Below, piece by piece: positions 16,788 to 25,141 of a DNA stretch of 50,293 nt. Location of the stretch: contig JAJUFM010000009.1 in NCBI GenBank assembly GCA_029265995.1, positions 1 through 50,293 of the forward strand. Direction: 5' to 3'. The notes beneath the pieces were generated by a model, which saw only the letters and a program-made list of their open reading frames with translations, had not been told where the DNA came from and did not search any database. The DNA comes from Rhodospirillaceae bacterium. Lineage in GTDB: Bacteria > Pseudomonadota > Alphaproteobacteria > Kiloniellales > DSM-21159. Within the stretch, counting starts at the first letter, position 1. Each line of letters starts with the position of its first letter. The translations under genes were made by a program, and so were the position numbers.

Positions 16788-16837
16788 AGAACAGGTTTCC
16801 GCTTCGTTCCGTTGCGGGCCGGCAGAGGAGAACTTTC

Positions 16838-17587
16838 ATGCTGACCCGTAAGCAACACCAGCTGCTGCAGTTCCTGCACCAACATCTCAAGGATGAAGGG
16901 GTGTCTCCTTCGTTCGATGAGATGAAGGACGCGCTTGGGCTGAAGTCCAAGTCCGGCATTCACCGGCTCATTACCGGCCTGGAGGAGCGCGGCTTCATTC
17001 GGCGGCTGCCGCACCGGGCGCGGGCTATCGAGGTCCTGCGCTTGCCGGACGAAGCTGCTGGCGCTCAGAATCTGACGCAACCGTCTTCGCCCGCAGGCGA
17101 AGGTCGGCGCCCCTTCCAGCCTAGTGTGATCAGCGGCGGCTGGTCCTCGGGGATCGGCAACGTCAGCCATCAAGCTGCCCCCGTCCCTCTTCCCGACGAC
17201 GAGCAACTTATTTCGCTTCCGCTTTACGGACGTATTGCTGCAGGAACGCCAATCGAAGCCCTGCGTGACGAGTCGACCTTTCTTCAGGTTCCGCGCAGCC
17301 TGCTCGAGCGAGGTGAACATTACGCGCTCGAAGTGGAGGGAGACTCCATGATGGAGGCCGGCATTCTTGACGGAGATACCGTCCTGATACAGCGCGTGGA
17401 GGAGGCCGAGAGCGGCACGATTGTGGTCGCGCTGGTGGACGATGAAGAGGTTACCTTAAAGCGGTTGCGACGCCGCCAGGGTGCTGTGGCGCTGGAACCC
17501 GCCAATAAGGCCTATGAGACCCGCCTTTTCCCGCCTGACCGCGTGAAGGTACAGGGGCGTCTGGTCGGCCTGTTGCGGCGCTACTAG
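16838..17587 (+). CDS. lexA: LexA repressor, SOS regulator
   Basis: Represses DNA-damage genes and cleaves itself when RecA filaments form. The 249-residue protein has an N-terminal winged helix-turn-helix (about 1-65, with [21 protein letters not shown] as recognition region) and a long linker (70-125). A C-terminal S24 peptidase domain follows. The scissile Ala135-Gly136 lies in [10 protein letters not shown]; the catalytic Ser170 is in EGDSMMEAG and Lys208 in VTLKRL. It is longer than the E. coli protein mainly through the linker. The ATG has AGAGGAG before it. An SOS box overlaps its promoter, and the terminator follows at 17607. Confidence 0.97.
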   Translation: MLTRKQHQLLQFLHQHLKDEGVSPSFDEMKDALGLKSKSGIHRLITGLEERGFIRRLPHRARAIEVLRLPDEAAGAQNLTQPSSPAGEGRRPFQPSVISGGWSSGIGNVSHQAAPVPLPDDEQLISLPLYGRIAAGTPIEALRDESTFLQVPRSLLERGEHYALEVEGDSMMEAGILDGDTVLIQRVEEAESGTIVVALVDDEEVTLKRLRRRQGAVALEPANKAYETRLFPPDRVKVQGRLVGLLRRY

Positions 17588-17606
17588 CCAGAAATCTGTT
17601 CCGCTC

Positions 17607-17636
17607 GGCTTGGGTTCTGCCAAAGCCAGATTTTTT
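17607..17636 (+). terminator. Intrinsic terminator of lexA
   Basis: A 7-bp stem (17607-17613 with 17620-17627, one bulged A) and a 6-base loop are followed, after AGA, by six T at 17631-17636. It starts 20 bases after the lexA stop and prevents read-through into the convergent comEC gene. Confidence 0.75.
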
Positions 17637-17674
17637 CGTGGACTGCACTCTACCCGAAGCGGCTCTTCCGTGGC

Positions 17675-19819
17675 TCACTGACCTTGCGAGTGGCTCCAGA
17701 GGCGATTGCCCCGCCACTGAGCCACTCGTTCGATGCGAAAGCTGCCGTCGCTCTCAATGCGTAACGTCATCCCGCCCTGACGCCGCAGGTCGCGGCTATC
17801 GATCACTTGCTTTGGGGCAAAGGATCCTGCGCTGCAGCCGGTCGGGACGGGAATGAGCGCTATCACAAGGTCTGCTCTGCGGCAGTCTTCCTCCAGAGCC
17901 TTGCCTTCGAAAGCGATCGCAACCTCACGCCCCTGGCGGTTCAGGATACATCCGAAAGTGTCGCAGGCCAGATCCGGCCATTCCAGGTCGCCAGGAGCCG
18001 GGAGCAAGGCAGCTTTCGCTTTTCCCGCGCGCGCCAACCATTGATCAGCGGAGAAGCGGTTTACGCTGCGGGTGTTTAGCAGGAGCTGTCCATTTTCAGC
18101 GCGTATCGCAAGTAGCCGGGCATCTTCTGAAACGACGAGATCGGGAAGTGGTGTCCATGTCGAGGAGGCAAGGCCAAGAGCAATGGGGATGAGTCCGAAC
18201 AAGCGCCACGGGCGCTGCCAGAGACACAGCCAAAGCCCACCCAGTACCGCCAGAGGAAAGCCGTAAGGCGCCATGGGTGGAACAAGTAGAACCGCCCCCT
18301 CTTGCTCCGCCACCACGGCAGCCACAAAGAGCACCACATCGATGCCGAGCCCCATGGCGAGAAAGAAGGGCTGCTCCCACTCCAACGGCATGGCCAGAAG
18401 CGCCAGCAAAGCAGAAGGCATTACAAGAAAGGCGGTTACGGGAACCGCAACGAGATTCGCCAGAAGGCTATAGAGCGGCAGGCTCGAAAAATGATGGAGT
18501 GTCATGGGCGCCACCGCGAGCGTCGCGATCAAGGATGTAAAGGTCACTCCTGCCAGATAGCGGCAACATCTTGCCCAGTGGGGCCTAGGCGCCTGACCAA
18601 CGCCGACAAGACGCTTTTCTCGCCACCGGCGCTGCGCCTCATAGGCAGCAACCAGACCAACGACCGCCCCGAATGACATCTGGAAGCTGGCCGAGAGAAG
18701 CGACTCGGGGATCATGATCAAGACTGCGATTGCCGCCCAGGCAATGGAATGGAGGCTAATTGCTGTCCGTCCGACCACAACGCCCAGAAGTGCCAGCGCC
18801 GTCATCAGGAATGCCCGCTGAGTTGGGACCGGAGCTCCTGCAAGAAGCAGATAAGCACCGCCGCCGATCAAGGACGCGACGGCGGCAACTTCCTTGATCG
18901 GATAGCGCAACGCCACTGCTGGCCAAAGCGCGAACCCCGCGCGAATGGTCACAAACAGAATGCCTGTAATCAGCCCGATGTGCAGTCCGGAAATAGCAAG
19001 CAGGTGGGCAAGGCCAGACGCACGAACCTCCTCCAGTTCTTTGGCGGGTACCGCGCCGCGCATGCCGGTGATGAGGGCAACTGCCACACCACCCGTCGCG
19101 CCCGGCAGGATCTCTAAGATCCGAGCAGAAACCACCTGCCGAAGCCCGATCCAGAAGCCCTGCCATCGCCCTATAAGATAGGTCTGTTCGTGGGCAGGTG
19201 GGGCGATTTCGGGCTTCCCATAGACAAAGCCCACGCCCCCCAACTGCTGAAACCAAGCCGTTCGAGCGAAATCATAGTCGCCCGGTGCGCTGGGGACCGG
19301 CGGTGGGCTGAGCCGGACCAGACCTTTAAAGGTGGATCCCGGCGGTGGAGCCAAGTCCAACGCGCGGGCTGATACGCGCAATCGAGACGGCGTTTCGCTC
19401 GGATCAAGCCCCTCCACGACTGCCTGATCGAGCAGCAGGCGATAGCCGCTCGTCAGGGGTTCTGCAGAGACGACGCGCGCCTGGAGATGAAAAGGCCCCA
19501 GGTCATCGACCAGTACAGGCGCGCTTACATACCACGCTCTGAACTGGGCGACGTGGAAACCCAGCATCAAGAAGCTGAGGCCGATAAAGACGGGCCACCA
19601 CGCCTGCCTGCGCCGTAACGAGAAGGCAAAGGCGAAGAAACACCCCCAAATAGGAAGGGCGATCCAGAACGACGGTTCTTCCGGTAGGGCAAAATAGATC
19701 GCAACGCCGGTCCCCAATGCCGGCGCAAGCCAAAGAATCCACCTTTCCTGTTCTGCAAAGAAGCAGGACCTCAGTTCCTCCAGCAACGACCTCTCCCGCG
19801 GGTGTTGCACGACTTGCAT
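17675..19819 (-). CDS. comEC: ComEC/Rec2 family DNA-uptake membrane protein
   Basis: The 714-residue polytopic inner-membrane protein is related to the channel that carries single-stranded DNA into the cytoplasm in competent bacteria. It has an N-terminal DUF4131 region (about 40-200) and the Competence domain signature HLLAISGLHIGLITG around residue 270. Many membrane helices run up to about 540. The C-terminal part (about 555-714) sits where a metallo-beta-lactamase-like domain is expected but shows no HxHxDH motif, as in many alphaproteobacterial members. A role in uptake is family knowledge; no other competence genes are in the window. The gene is convergent with lexA and divergent from gltX. 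Confidence 0.9.
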   Translation of the reverse strand: MQVVQHPRERSLLEELRSCFFAEQERWILWLAPALGTGVAIYFALPEEPSFWIALPIWGCFFAFAFSLRRRQAWWPVFIGLSFLMLGFHVAQFRAWYVSAPVLVDDLGPFHLQARVVSAEPLTSGYRLLLDQAVVEGLDPSETPSRLRVSARALDLAPPPGSTFKGLVRLSPPPVPSAPGDYDFARTAWFQQLGGVGFVYGKPEIAPPAHEQTYLIGRWQGFWIGLRQVVSARILEILPGATGGVAVALITGMRGAVPAKELEEVRASGLAHLLAISGLHIGLITGILFVTIRAGFALWPAVALRYPIKEVAAVASLIGGGAYLLLAGAPVPTQRAFLMTALALLGVVVGRTAISLHSIAWAAIAVLIMIPESLLSASFQMSFGAVVGLVAAYEAQRRWREKRLVGVGQAPRPHWARCCRYLAGVTFTSLIATLAVAPMTLHHFSSLPLYSLLANLVAVPVTAFLVMPSALLALLAMPLEWEQPFFLAMGLGIDVVLFVAAVVAEQEGAVLLVPPMAPYGFPLAVLGGLWLCLWQRPWRLFGLIPIALGLASSTWTPLPDLVVSEDARLLAIRAENGQLLLNTRSVNRFSADQWLARAGKAKAALLPAPGDLEWPDLACDTFGCILNRQGREVAIAFEGKALEEDCRRADLVIALIPVPTGCSAGSFAPKQVIDSRDLRRQGGMTLRIESDGSFRIERVAQWRGNRLWSHSQGQ

Positions 19820-20054
19820 GCATCACTAAGAGAGAATAGCCGCCCTTAGCCGTGTTTGAGTGTGCGCGCAGGGTGATGACCCGGGAGAGGCATCCGCCTT
19901 GCCCGTGCGCATCCTTCTGACCTGTGCTAGAGCAATCGCGCCTGGAGGATTCATAAGATCTTCCATCGAGCGAATTCAGCTGGTTCGGCGCCTGCGCTTG
20001 TTCTTTTCCCGAGGCACCCGGATCAGATGACAGAAGAGGAGTTGCCGCCAGCGC

Positions 20055-21449
20055 ATGAGCGTGGTCACCCGTTTTGCCCCTTCGCCCACCGGCTTCCTGC
20101 ACATCGGCGGAGCCCGGACGGCCTTGTTCAACTGGCTCTACGCCCGCCACCACGGCGGACTTTTTCGCCTGCGTATCGAAGACACTGATCGCAAGCGCTC
20201 CACACCTGAGGCCATTGATGCCATCCTGGATGGCATGAGGTGGCTGGGCCTCGAATGGGATGAGGAGGTAGTCTACCAATCCCAGCGTTCCGACCGCCAC
20301 GCTGCCTTGGCGCGCGATCTGCTTGCACAGGGCCGTGCCTATCATTGCTACGCAAGTCCGGAGGAACTGGAAGAAATGCGGGCACAGGCCCGCGCGGAAG
20401 GGCGCCCCTTGCGCTACGATGGCCGCTGGAGGGACCGAGATCCGGCGGACGCTCCGGCCGGCGTCGCACCCGTCATCCGGCTGAAAGCCCCGCAAACGGG
20501 CGAAACCGTCATTGAAGATCAAGTACAGGGGGTCGTGCGCGTCGCCAACGAGCAGCTAGACGATATGGTGCTTCTACGCGCCGACGGATCACCCACTTAC
20601 ATGCTTTCGGTGGTCGTGGATGACCACGACATGGGTATCACCCACGTGATCCGCGGGGACGACCACCTGACCAACGCTTTTCGGCAAACTCAGCTCTACC
20701 AGGCTTTGGGCTGGGAGCCGCCGAGCTTCGCGCACATTCCCCTCATCCACGGCGCCGATGGGGCCAAGCTCTCGAAGCGGCATGGGGCGCTCGGAATCGA
20801 CGCCTATCGCGAGATGGGCTACCTGCCCGAGGCACTGAGAAACTACCTCCTAAGGCTTGGCTGGGGCCATGGCGACGAGGAGATCATTTCGACCGAGCAG
20901 GCGATCGCGTGGTTCGATCTGCCAGCCGTCGGCCGCTCCGCTGCGCGCTTCGACTTCGATAAACTAGAACATCTGAACGCGCACTATCTTCGGGAGGCCG
21001 ATAACCTGCGGCTTGTCGAGTTGCTGTGCGAGCGCCTGGAGGCGGTCGATGATGTCGGCCGCCGCCGTCTCGAAGCCGGCATGGACGGGCTCAAGCCACG
21101 CGCGCGTACGATCAAGGAACTGGCGGAACTCGCGCACTTTTATGTGGCGCAGCGGCCGCTTAACTATAACGAGAAGGCAGAGAAGATCCTGGCGGCCGAG
21201 GGCGCGACCGCGCTGCTAAAGACGCTGCACGAGCGGCTCGCAGCCCTGCCCGAATGGAGCGAAGCCGCCATCGAGGCAGAAGTGCGGACAGCGGCGGAAA
21301 ATGCTGGGGTCAAGCTGGGAGCTCTAGCTCAGCCGCTTCGAGCGGCTCTCGCCGGATCGAACGTATCCCCCGGGATCTTCGAGGTGGCCAGAGTTCTTGG
21401 CCAAGATGAAACACTTGGCCGCATTGAGGATGCCGTTTCTAGAAGCTGA
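20055..21449 (+). CDS. gltX: Glutamate-tRNA ligase
   Basis: The class I aminoacyl-tRNA synthetase of 464 residues charges tRNA-Glu (and, in alphaproteobacteria, often tRNA-Gln before amidation). The HIGH motif appears as [16 protein letters not shown] near residue 16 and the KMSKS loop as KLSKR near 238. The C-terminal anticodon-binding helical domain is complete. An AGAGGAG site lies about 14 bases before the ATG, rather far. The gene sits in the conserved lexA-comEC-gltX-gltA neighbourhood. Alphaproteobacteria often carry two gltX copies; which one this is cannot be decided here. Confidence 0.96.
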   Translation: MSVVTRFAPSPTGFLHIGGARTALFNWLYARHHGGLFRLRIEDTDRKRSTPEAIDAILDGMRWLGLEWDEEVVYQSQRSDRHAALARDLLAQGRAYHCYASPEELEEMRAQARAEGRPLRYDGRWRDRDPADAPAGVAPVIRLKAPQTGETVIEDQVQGVVRVANEQLDDMVLLRADGSPTYMLSVVVDDHDMGITHVIRGDDHLTNAFRQTQLYQALGWEPPSFAHIPLIHGADGAKLSKRHGALGIDAYREMGYLPEALRNYLLRLGWGHGDEEIISTEQAIAWFDLPAVGRSAARFDFDKLEHLNAHYLREADNLRLVELLCERLEAVDDVGRRRLEAGMDGLKPRARTIKELAELAHFYVAQRPLNYNEKAEKILAAEGATALLKTLHERLAALPEWSEAAIEAEVRTAAENAGVKLGALAQPLRAALAGSNVSPGIFEVARVLGQDETLGRIEDAVSRS

Positions 21450-21776
21450 GCAAGCGGCAGACCTGCGAAGGAGCCAGCAGATGGAAGGTATCCTGCAAGG
21501 CAGGAGTTCACTGGGTTCAGGTCATCTCGCCGGTCGGATCGTGAAGGGTGGCTCTAGCACAAATCGCCATTCGAGGCTGATTGATGTGATCTGATGCAGA
21601 AGGAGACAAGCCGGATCACAGCACTATCATTGGTGGTTTGATCGGCTTTTGACGGGCCGCTGCTGCGGCCGATTGATTGAGAGTTCGTTTCGGTCTTATG
21701 TTGCGCTGCACTCGCGGCTGCTTTTCAGCACCTGCCTCGGGTATGCCGCGCGGACAAGAGATATGGAAAGGTGAAG
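21450..21776. other. 327-base intergenic region before gltA
   Basis: It holds a small perfect hairpin, GGCCGC/GCGGCC with a TGCT loop at 21655-21670. A possible gltA promoter follows: TTGATT at 21673-21678, a 17-base spacer and TTATGT at 21696-21701. No gene, tRNA or repeat is seen. The hairpin lacks a T-tract, so a gltX terminator role is uncertain. Confidence 0.4.
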
Positions 21777-23096
21777 ATGACTCAGACGAGCAAGGCTCAG
21801 GGAAACAAGACGGCGACCCTGACCGACAATGAGACCGGTCGGAGCTGGGAGTTTCCAGTTATGGAGGGCTCAGTCGGACCAAGGGTAATCGACATCAGCG
21901 CCCTCTACGGTGAAACCGGCATGTTCACCTATGATCCGGGTTTCACCTCCACAGCCTCCTGCGATTCGGCGATCACCTATATCGACGGCGCAGAAGGGCT
22001 CTTGATGCACCGCGGATACCGCATCGAGGATCTGGCAGAGCATTCGGACTTCATGGAAGTCTGCTACCTGCTGCTGCACGGAGAGCTGCCAAACAAGACG
22101 GAGAAAGAGCAGTTCACGCACAGCATCACCTACCACACGATGGTGCATGAGCAGGTGCACAACTTCTTCCGCGGCTTCCGCCGGGATAGCCATCCCATGG
22201 CAGTCATGGTCGGGGTTGTGGGCGCACTTTCCGCTTTCTATCACGACAGCACGGATATCACGGATCCGCACCAGCGCCTGATCGCATCTCACCGGCTGAT
22301 CGCCAAGATGCCGACGATAGCAGCGATGGCCTACAAGTACTCTATCGGCCAGCCCTTCGTGTATCCGCGTAATGATCTCGATTACGCCGCCAACTTCCTC
22401 TACATGACCTTTTCGGTGCCGGCTGAGGAGTACAAGGTGAATCCGGTCCTGGCGCGCGCCATGGACCGCATCTTCATTCTCCACGCCGACCATGAGCAGA
22501 ACGCCTCGACCTCGACCGTTCGCTTGGCCGGCTCTTCAGGCGCCAATCCCTTCGCCTGTATCGCTGCCGGCATCTCTTCGCTCTGGGGTCCCGCACACGG
22601 CGGCGCCAATGAGGCGGTGCTGCGCATGCTGGAAGAAATCGGCTCCAAAGATCGGATCCCGGAATTCATCGCGCGGGCGAAGGACAAGGACGACCCCTTC
22701 CGCCTGATGGGTTTCGGTCACAGGGTCTACAAGAACTACGATCCGCGCGCGAAGGTTATGCAAACTTCGGCCCATGAGGTTCTGGACGAACTGGGCTTGC
22801 GCGACGATCCCTTGCTGGCTCTGGCAATGGAACTCGAGCGGATTGCGCTGGAGGATGATTACTTTAACGAAAAGAAGCTCTTCCCGAACGTCGACTTCTA
22901 CTCAGGCATTCTGTTGAAGGCGATGGGCTTTCCCACCTCCATGTTCACCGCCCTCTTCGCCCTGGCGCGAACAGTTGGCTGGATCGCTCAATGGAACGAA
23001 ATGATCGAAGATCCACGCCAGCGCATCGGCCGCCCCCGGCAGCTCTACACCGGTGCCGCCGAGCGCCCCTATGTGCCGTTGGACGAACGCGGCTAG
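21777..23096 (+). CDS. gltA: Citrate synthase, type II
   Basis: The enzyme condenses acetyl-CoA and oxaloacetate to citrate, the entry step of the TCA cycle. The 439-residue protein has the bacterial hexameric-type N-terminal extension, and the signatures [39 protein letters not shown] and [14 protein letters not shown], which contain the catalytic His residues; the Asp region lies in [12 protein letters not shown] at 21777 fits a GGAAAGG site; a GTG six bases earlier is possible. In related genomes lpxB follows; here a 263-base gap and the convergent gloA follow. Confidence 0.97.
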   Translation: MTQTSKAQGNKTATLTDNETGRSWEFPVMEGSVGPRVIDISALYGETGMFTYDPGFTSTASCDSAITYIDGAEGLLMHRGYRIEDLAEHSDFMEVCYLLLHGELPNKTEKEQFTHSITYHTMVHEQVHNFFRGFRRDSHPMAVMVGVVGALSAFYHDSTDITDPHQRLIASHRLIAKMPTIAAMAYKYSIGQPFVYPRNDLDYAANFLYMTFSVPAEEYKVNPVLARAMDRIFILHADHEQNASTSTVRLAGSSGANPFACIAAGISSLWGPAHGGANEAVLRMLEEIGSKDRIPEFIARAKDKDDPFRLMGFGHRVYKNYDPRAKVMQTSAHEVLDELGLRDDPLLALAMELERIALEDDYFNEKKLFPNVDFYSGILLKAMGFPTSMFTALFALARTVGWIAQWNEMIEDPRQRIGRPRQLYTGAAERPYVPLDERG

Positions 23097-23132
23097 TTCT
23101 TCCTCGTCTGAGCCCGATCTTCCCGCGCATTA

Positions 23133-23171
23133 GCTCTGAACGTGAGCCAATATCAACCTCACGTTCAGAGC
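23133..23171. terminator. Perfect 14-bp hairpin after gltA
   Basis: GCTCTGAACGTGAG (23133-23146) and its exact complement (23158-23171) flank an 11-base loop, 36 bases after the gltA stop. No T-tract follows, so it may be a terminator, an mRNA-stabilising hairpin or a small palindromic repeat. Confidence 0.55.
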
Positions 23172-23252
23172 GAACAGTAAGAACAAGCAAACAGACGGCA
23201 GCCCGACCTAATTAAGTTATTTTCCCGGAGTTGCCGCCAGGCAATACTCTAA

Positions 23253-23289
23253 GCGTCTGATCGGTGACAAAAAGTGTTCGATCAGGCGC
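23253..23289 (-). terminator. Possible hairpin downstream of gloA
   Basis: The 11-base arms at 23253-23263 and 23279-23289 are complementary except for one G-T wobble, with a 15-base loop. It lies 70 bases past the gloA stop and has no clear T-tract after the stem. It could end the superoperon transcript; confidence is low. Confidence 0.35.
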
Positions 23290-23359
23290 AGCCCGCCATT
23301 TGTCAGTGCAAGCGCCGCGGCCAAGGTGGGCTTGGTCGCGGCGTTGTCGGGCAATAGCG

Positions 23360-23797
23360 TTAGCTCTTCTGGATCAGTTCGATCTTGTATCCGTCGGGAT
23401 CTTCGATGAAGGCGATCACGGTGTCGCCGTGCTTCATCGGGCCAGGGGGGCGCGGAATTTTTACGCCTTCCTTCTCTAGCTGCTCGCACGTACCGTAGAT
23501 GTCCGGCACGCCGATCGCCAGGTGGCCAAAGCCACTTCCGTGGGTGTAGTCCTCTTCCTGTCCCCAGTTGTGGGTGAGCTCGATCACGGTGTGATCTGCC
23601 TCGTCCCCATAACCGACGAACGCGAGGGTAAACTCGCCACTGGGATAGTCCTTGCGCCGAAGCACCTTCATACCAAGGTGACGGGTATAGAAATCCAGCG
23701 ACTTCTCCAGATCCTTGACCCGGATCATGGTGTGAAGAAACTGGAAGCCAGCGGCATCCTTCTGCTTGGTACCCGCCCGCGTTTCGGCTTCACTCAA
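23360..23797 (-). CDS. gloA: Lactoylglutathione lyase (glyoxalase I)
   Basis: The cytoplasmic metalloenzyme isomerises the methylglyoxal-glutathione hemithioacetal to S-lactoylglutathione. In 145 residues it shows all four expected metal ligands: H22 (FLHTMIRV), E73 (VIELTHN), H92 (GFGHLAIGV) and E140 (GYKIELIQ). YPSGEFTLAF and the PPGPMKHGDT loop are typical. It is the last gene of the minus-strand superoperon, 136 bases after fabZ. It occupies part of the place where lpxA, lpxI and lpxB are found in syntenic genomes; it is unrelated to lipid A. Confidence 0.95.
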   Translation of the reverse strand: MSEAETRAGTKQKDAAGFQFLHTMIRVKDLEKSLDFYTRHLGMKVLRRKDYPSGEFTLAFVGYGDEADHTVIELTHNWGQEEDYTHGSGFGHLAIGVPDIYGTCEQLEKEGVKIPRPPGPMKHGDTVIAFIEDPDGYKIELIQKS

Positions 23798-23933
23798 TGC
23801 CTCGCTCCTCCTTATCTATTCATCGATCAACTGCTGATCTCCCCTTCATCTAGTGTCCTAGGCCAAGGGGATGAAGGGGCTTATGCGCAGCTTGCCAGTC
23901 GAAAGTCGCTATGGGTTCAACAACCCACGCGCT

Positions 23934-24422
23934 TCAAGTGTCCTCACGGATCATGGCGCTAAAGGTCGCTTCCGCCACCAGCGCACCTGCGACGAAGACC
24001 TCGCCGGAGAATTTCCAGAAGGGACCGCGGTTACGCTGCTTGCTCACCTTGATCTCGAGCTGATCACCCGGCTCCACGGGCTTGCGGAAGCGACAGGAGT
24101 CAATCGACATGAAGTAGACCAGCTTGCCGGCGACGCTGCCTTCGAGCGTCTGCACCACGAGAACTGCCGCGGTCTGCGCCATCGATTCGACGATAAGGAC
24201 GCCTGGCATTACTGGTTGGCGTGGGAAATGCCCCTGAAAGAAACCCTCGTTGATGGTGACGTTCTTCAGGCCCACGGCGCTTTCATTCGGCACCAGATCT
24301 CGGATTCGATCGATCATCAGCATCGGGTAGCGATGAGGAATCATCTCCATGATCTGCATGATGTCGAAGCTGCCAAGCTCCTGGGTCGCGGTTTGCTCGG
24401 ACCCTTCCTTCTTTTCCGTCAT
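23934..24422 (-). CDS. fabZ: 3-hydroxyacyl-ACP dehydratase FabZ
   Basis: A hot-dog fold enzyme of 162 residues that dehydrates 3-hydroxyacyl-ACP in fatty acid elongation. The active-site His65 lies in GHFPRQPVMPG and Glu79 in VESMAQT. ATG at 24422 has AGGGA upstream; the open frame extends 13 codons further without support. In other Gram-negatives fabZ sits between lpxD and lpxA because it competes with LpxA for the same hydroxyacyl-ACP. Here both neighbours are absent: skp lies upstream across a 153-base gap and gloA downstream. Confidence 0.96.
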   Translation of the reverse strand: MTEKKEGSEQTATQELGSFDIMQIMEMIPHRYPMLMIDRIRDLVPNESAVGLKNVTINEGFFQGHFPRQPVMPGVLIVESMAQTAAVLVVQTLEGSVAGKLVYFMSIDSCRFRKPVEPGDQLEIKVSKQRNRGPFWKFSGEVFVAGALVAEATFSAMIREDT

Positions 24423-24575
24423 TGCTTGTTCCCTGATTTTCGCAATGGCGCATCGCTCCACGAGAGCTGCCCTCTATAGCCCAACCGACTTTAAGTCCCA
24501 GCTACTCGCAGGAACTTGACCCAGTCGCCTTTGACCCGGCCGTATCAGCCGTCGGAAAAATGAGGCGCAAGCGTG

Positions 24576-25139
24576 CTAGTCGCTGATGCTCACCGACGGT
24601 AGACGCTCATTCAATCGCTCCAGCGCCTGCGCGGTCCTGTCGAAGTCTTCGTGCACCAGAAGAAGAGTGGACTTCGGCATAACAATGTTGGCACCGCTCT
24701 CGCTCGCCAGCTCATCGGCGATGCGCAGGAGCTCCACCTCGACCTCTCCTACTGCCTCGGCGTAGGTCTCATCCATGCCTTCCAGACGTTCTGCGAAATC
24801 GCGCTGGTAGCGGGAGAATTCTTCCTCGAGCGTCCGCCGGCGCTCTTCAAAATCCTCATCAGACAACTCTGACCGCTGTTGCGAAAGAGCCTCGTCTTGA
24901 GCGCGAAGATTTCTCTCCTGCTCCTGCATCTGGCTTTCAAGCTCCGCCTCCGCCTCATCCACCTGGTTCTGGATGCCTTGCATGGCGGTGGAGTTCGTCA
25001 TCACGTAATTGAGGTCGATCACCATGATTTTCGGCGCGGGCAATTCCTGCGCCGACAGTGGCACGCTCGCAACGCTGGTCACACCAAGCGCAAGAGAAAC
25101 ACCAATTACGCTGGAGCAGATGAAGTTGCGAAAATTCAT
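24576..25139 (-). CDS. skp: OmpH/Skp family periplasmic chaperone
   Basis: The 187-residue protein has a signal peptide (to about LSAQ, residue 31), then KIMVIDLNYVM, the short beta-strand start of Skp. A long charged helical hairpin follows (about 60-140, rich in Glu, Gln and Arg), forming the tentacles that hold unfolded outer-membrane proteins. It starts two bases after the bamA stop, so the two are co-translated. This matches its role of delivering clients to the BAM complex. Sequence identity in the family is low, but context makes the call firm. Confidence 0.9.
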   Translation of the reverse strand: MNFRNFICSSVIGVSLALGVTSVASVPLSAQELPAPKIMVIDLNYVMTNSTAMQGIQNQVDEAEAELESQMQEQERNLRAQDEALSQQRSELSDEDFEERRRTLEEEFSRYQRDFAERLEGMDETYAEAVGEVEVELLRIADELASESGANIVMPKSTLLLVHEDFDRTAQALERLNERLPSVSISD

Positions 25140-25141
25140 GA

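Noticed and set aside
19503-20522. 339-codon minus-strand frame across the comEC-gltX gap
   Set aside because: It overlaps comEC in another frame and gltX in antisense; no coding support.
6655-21600. A 13-base string ATGTGATCTGATG shared by the gaps at about 6660 and 21585
   Set aside because: Several 13-base matches are expected by chance in 50 kb, and the flanks do not align.
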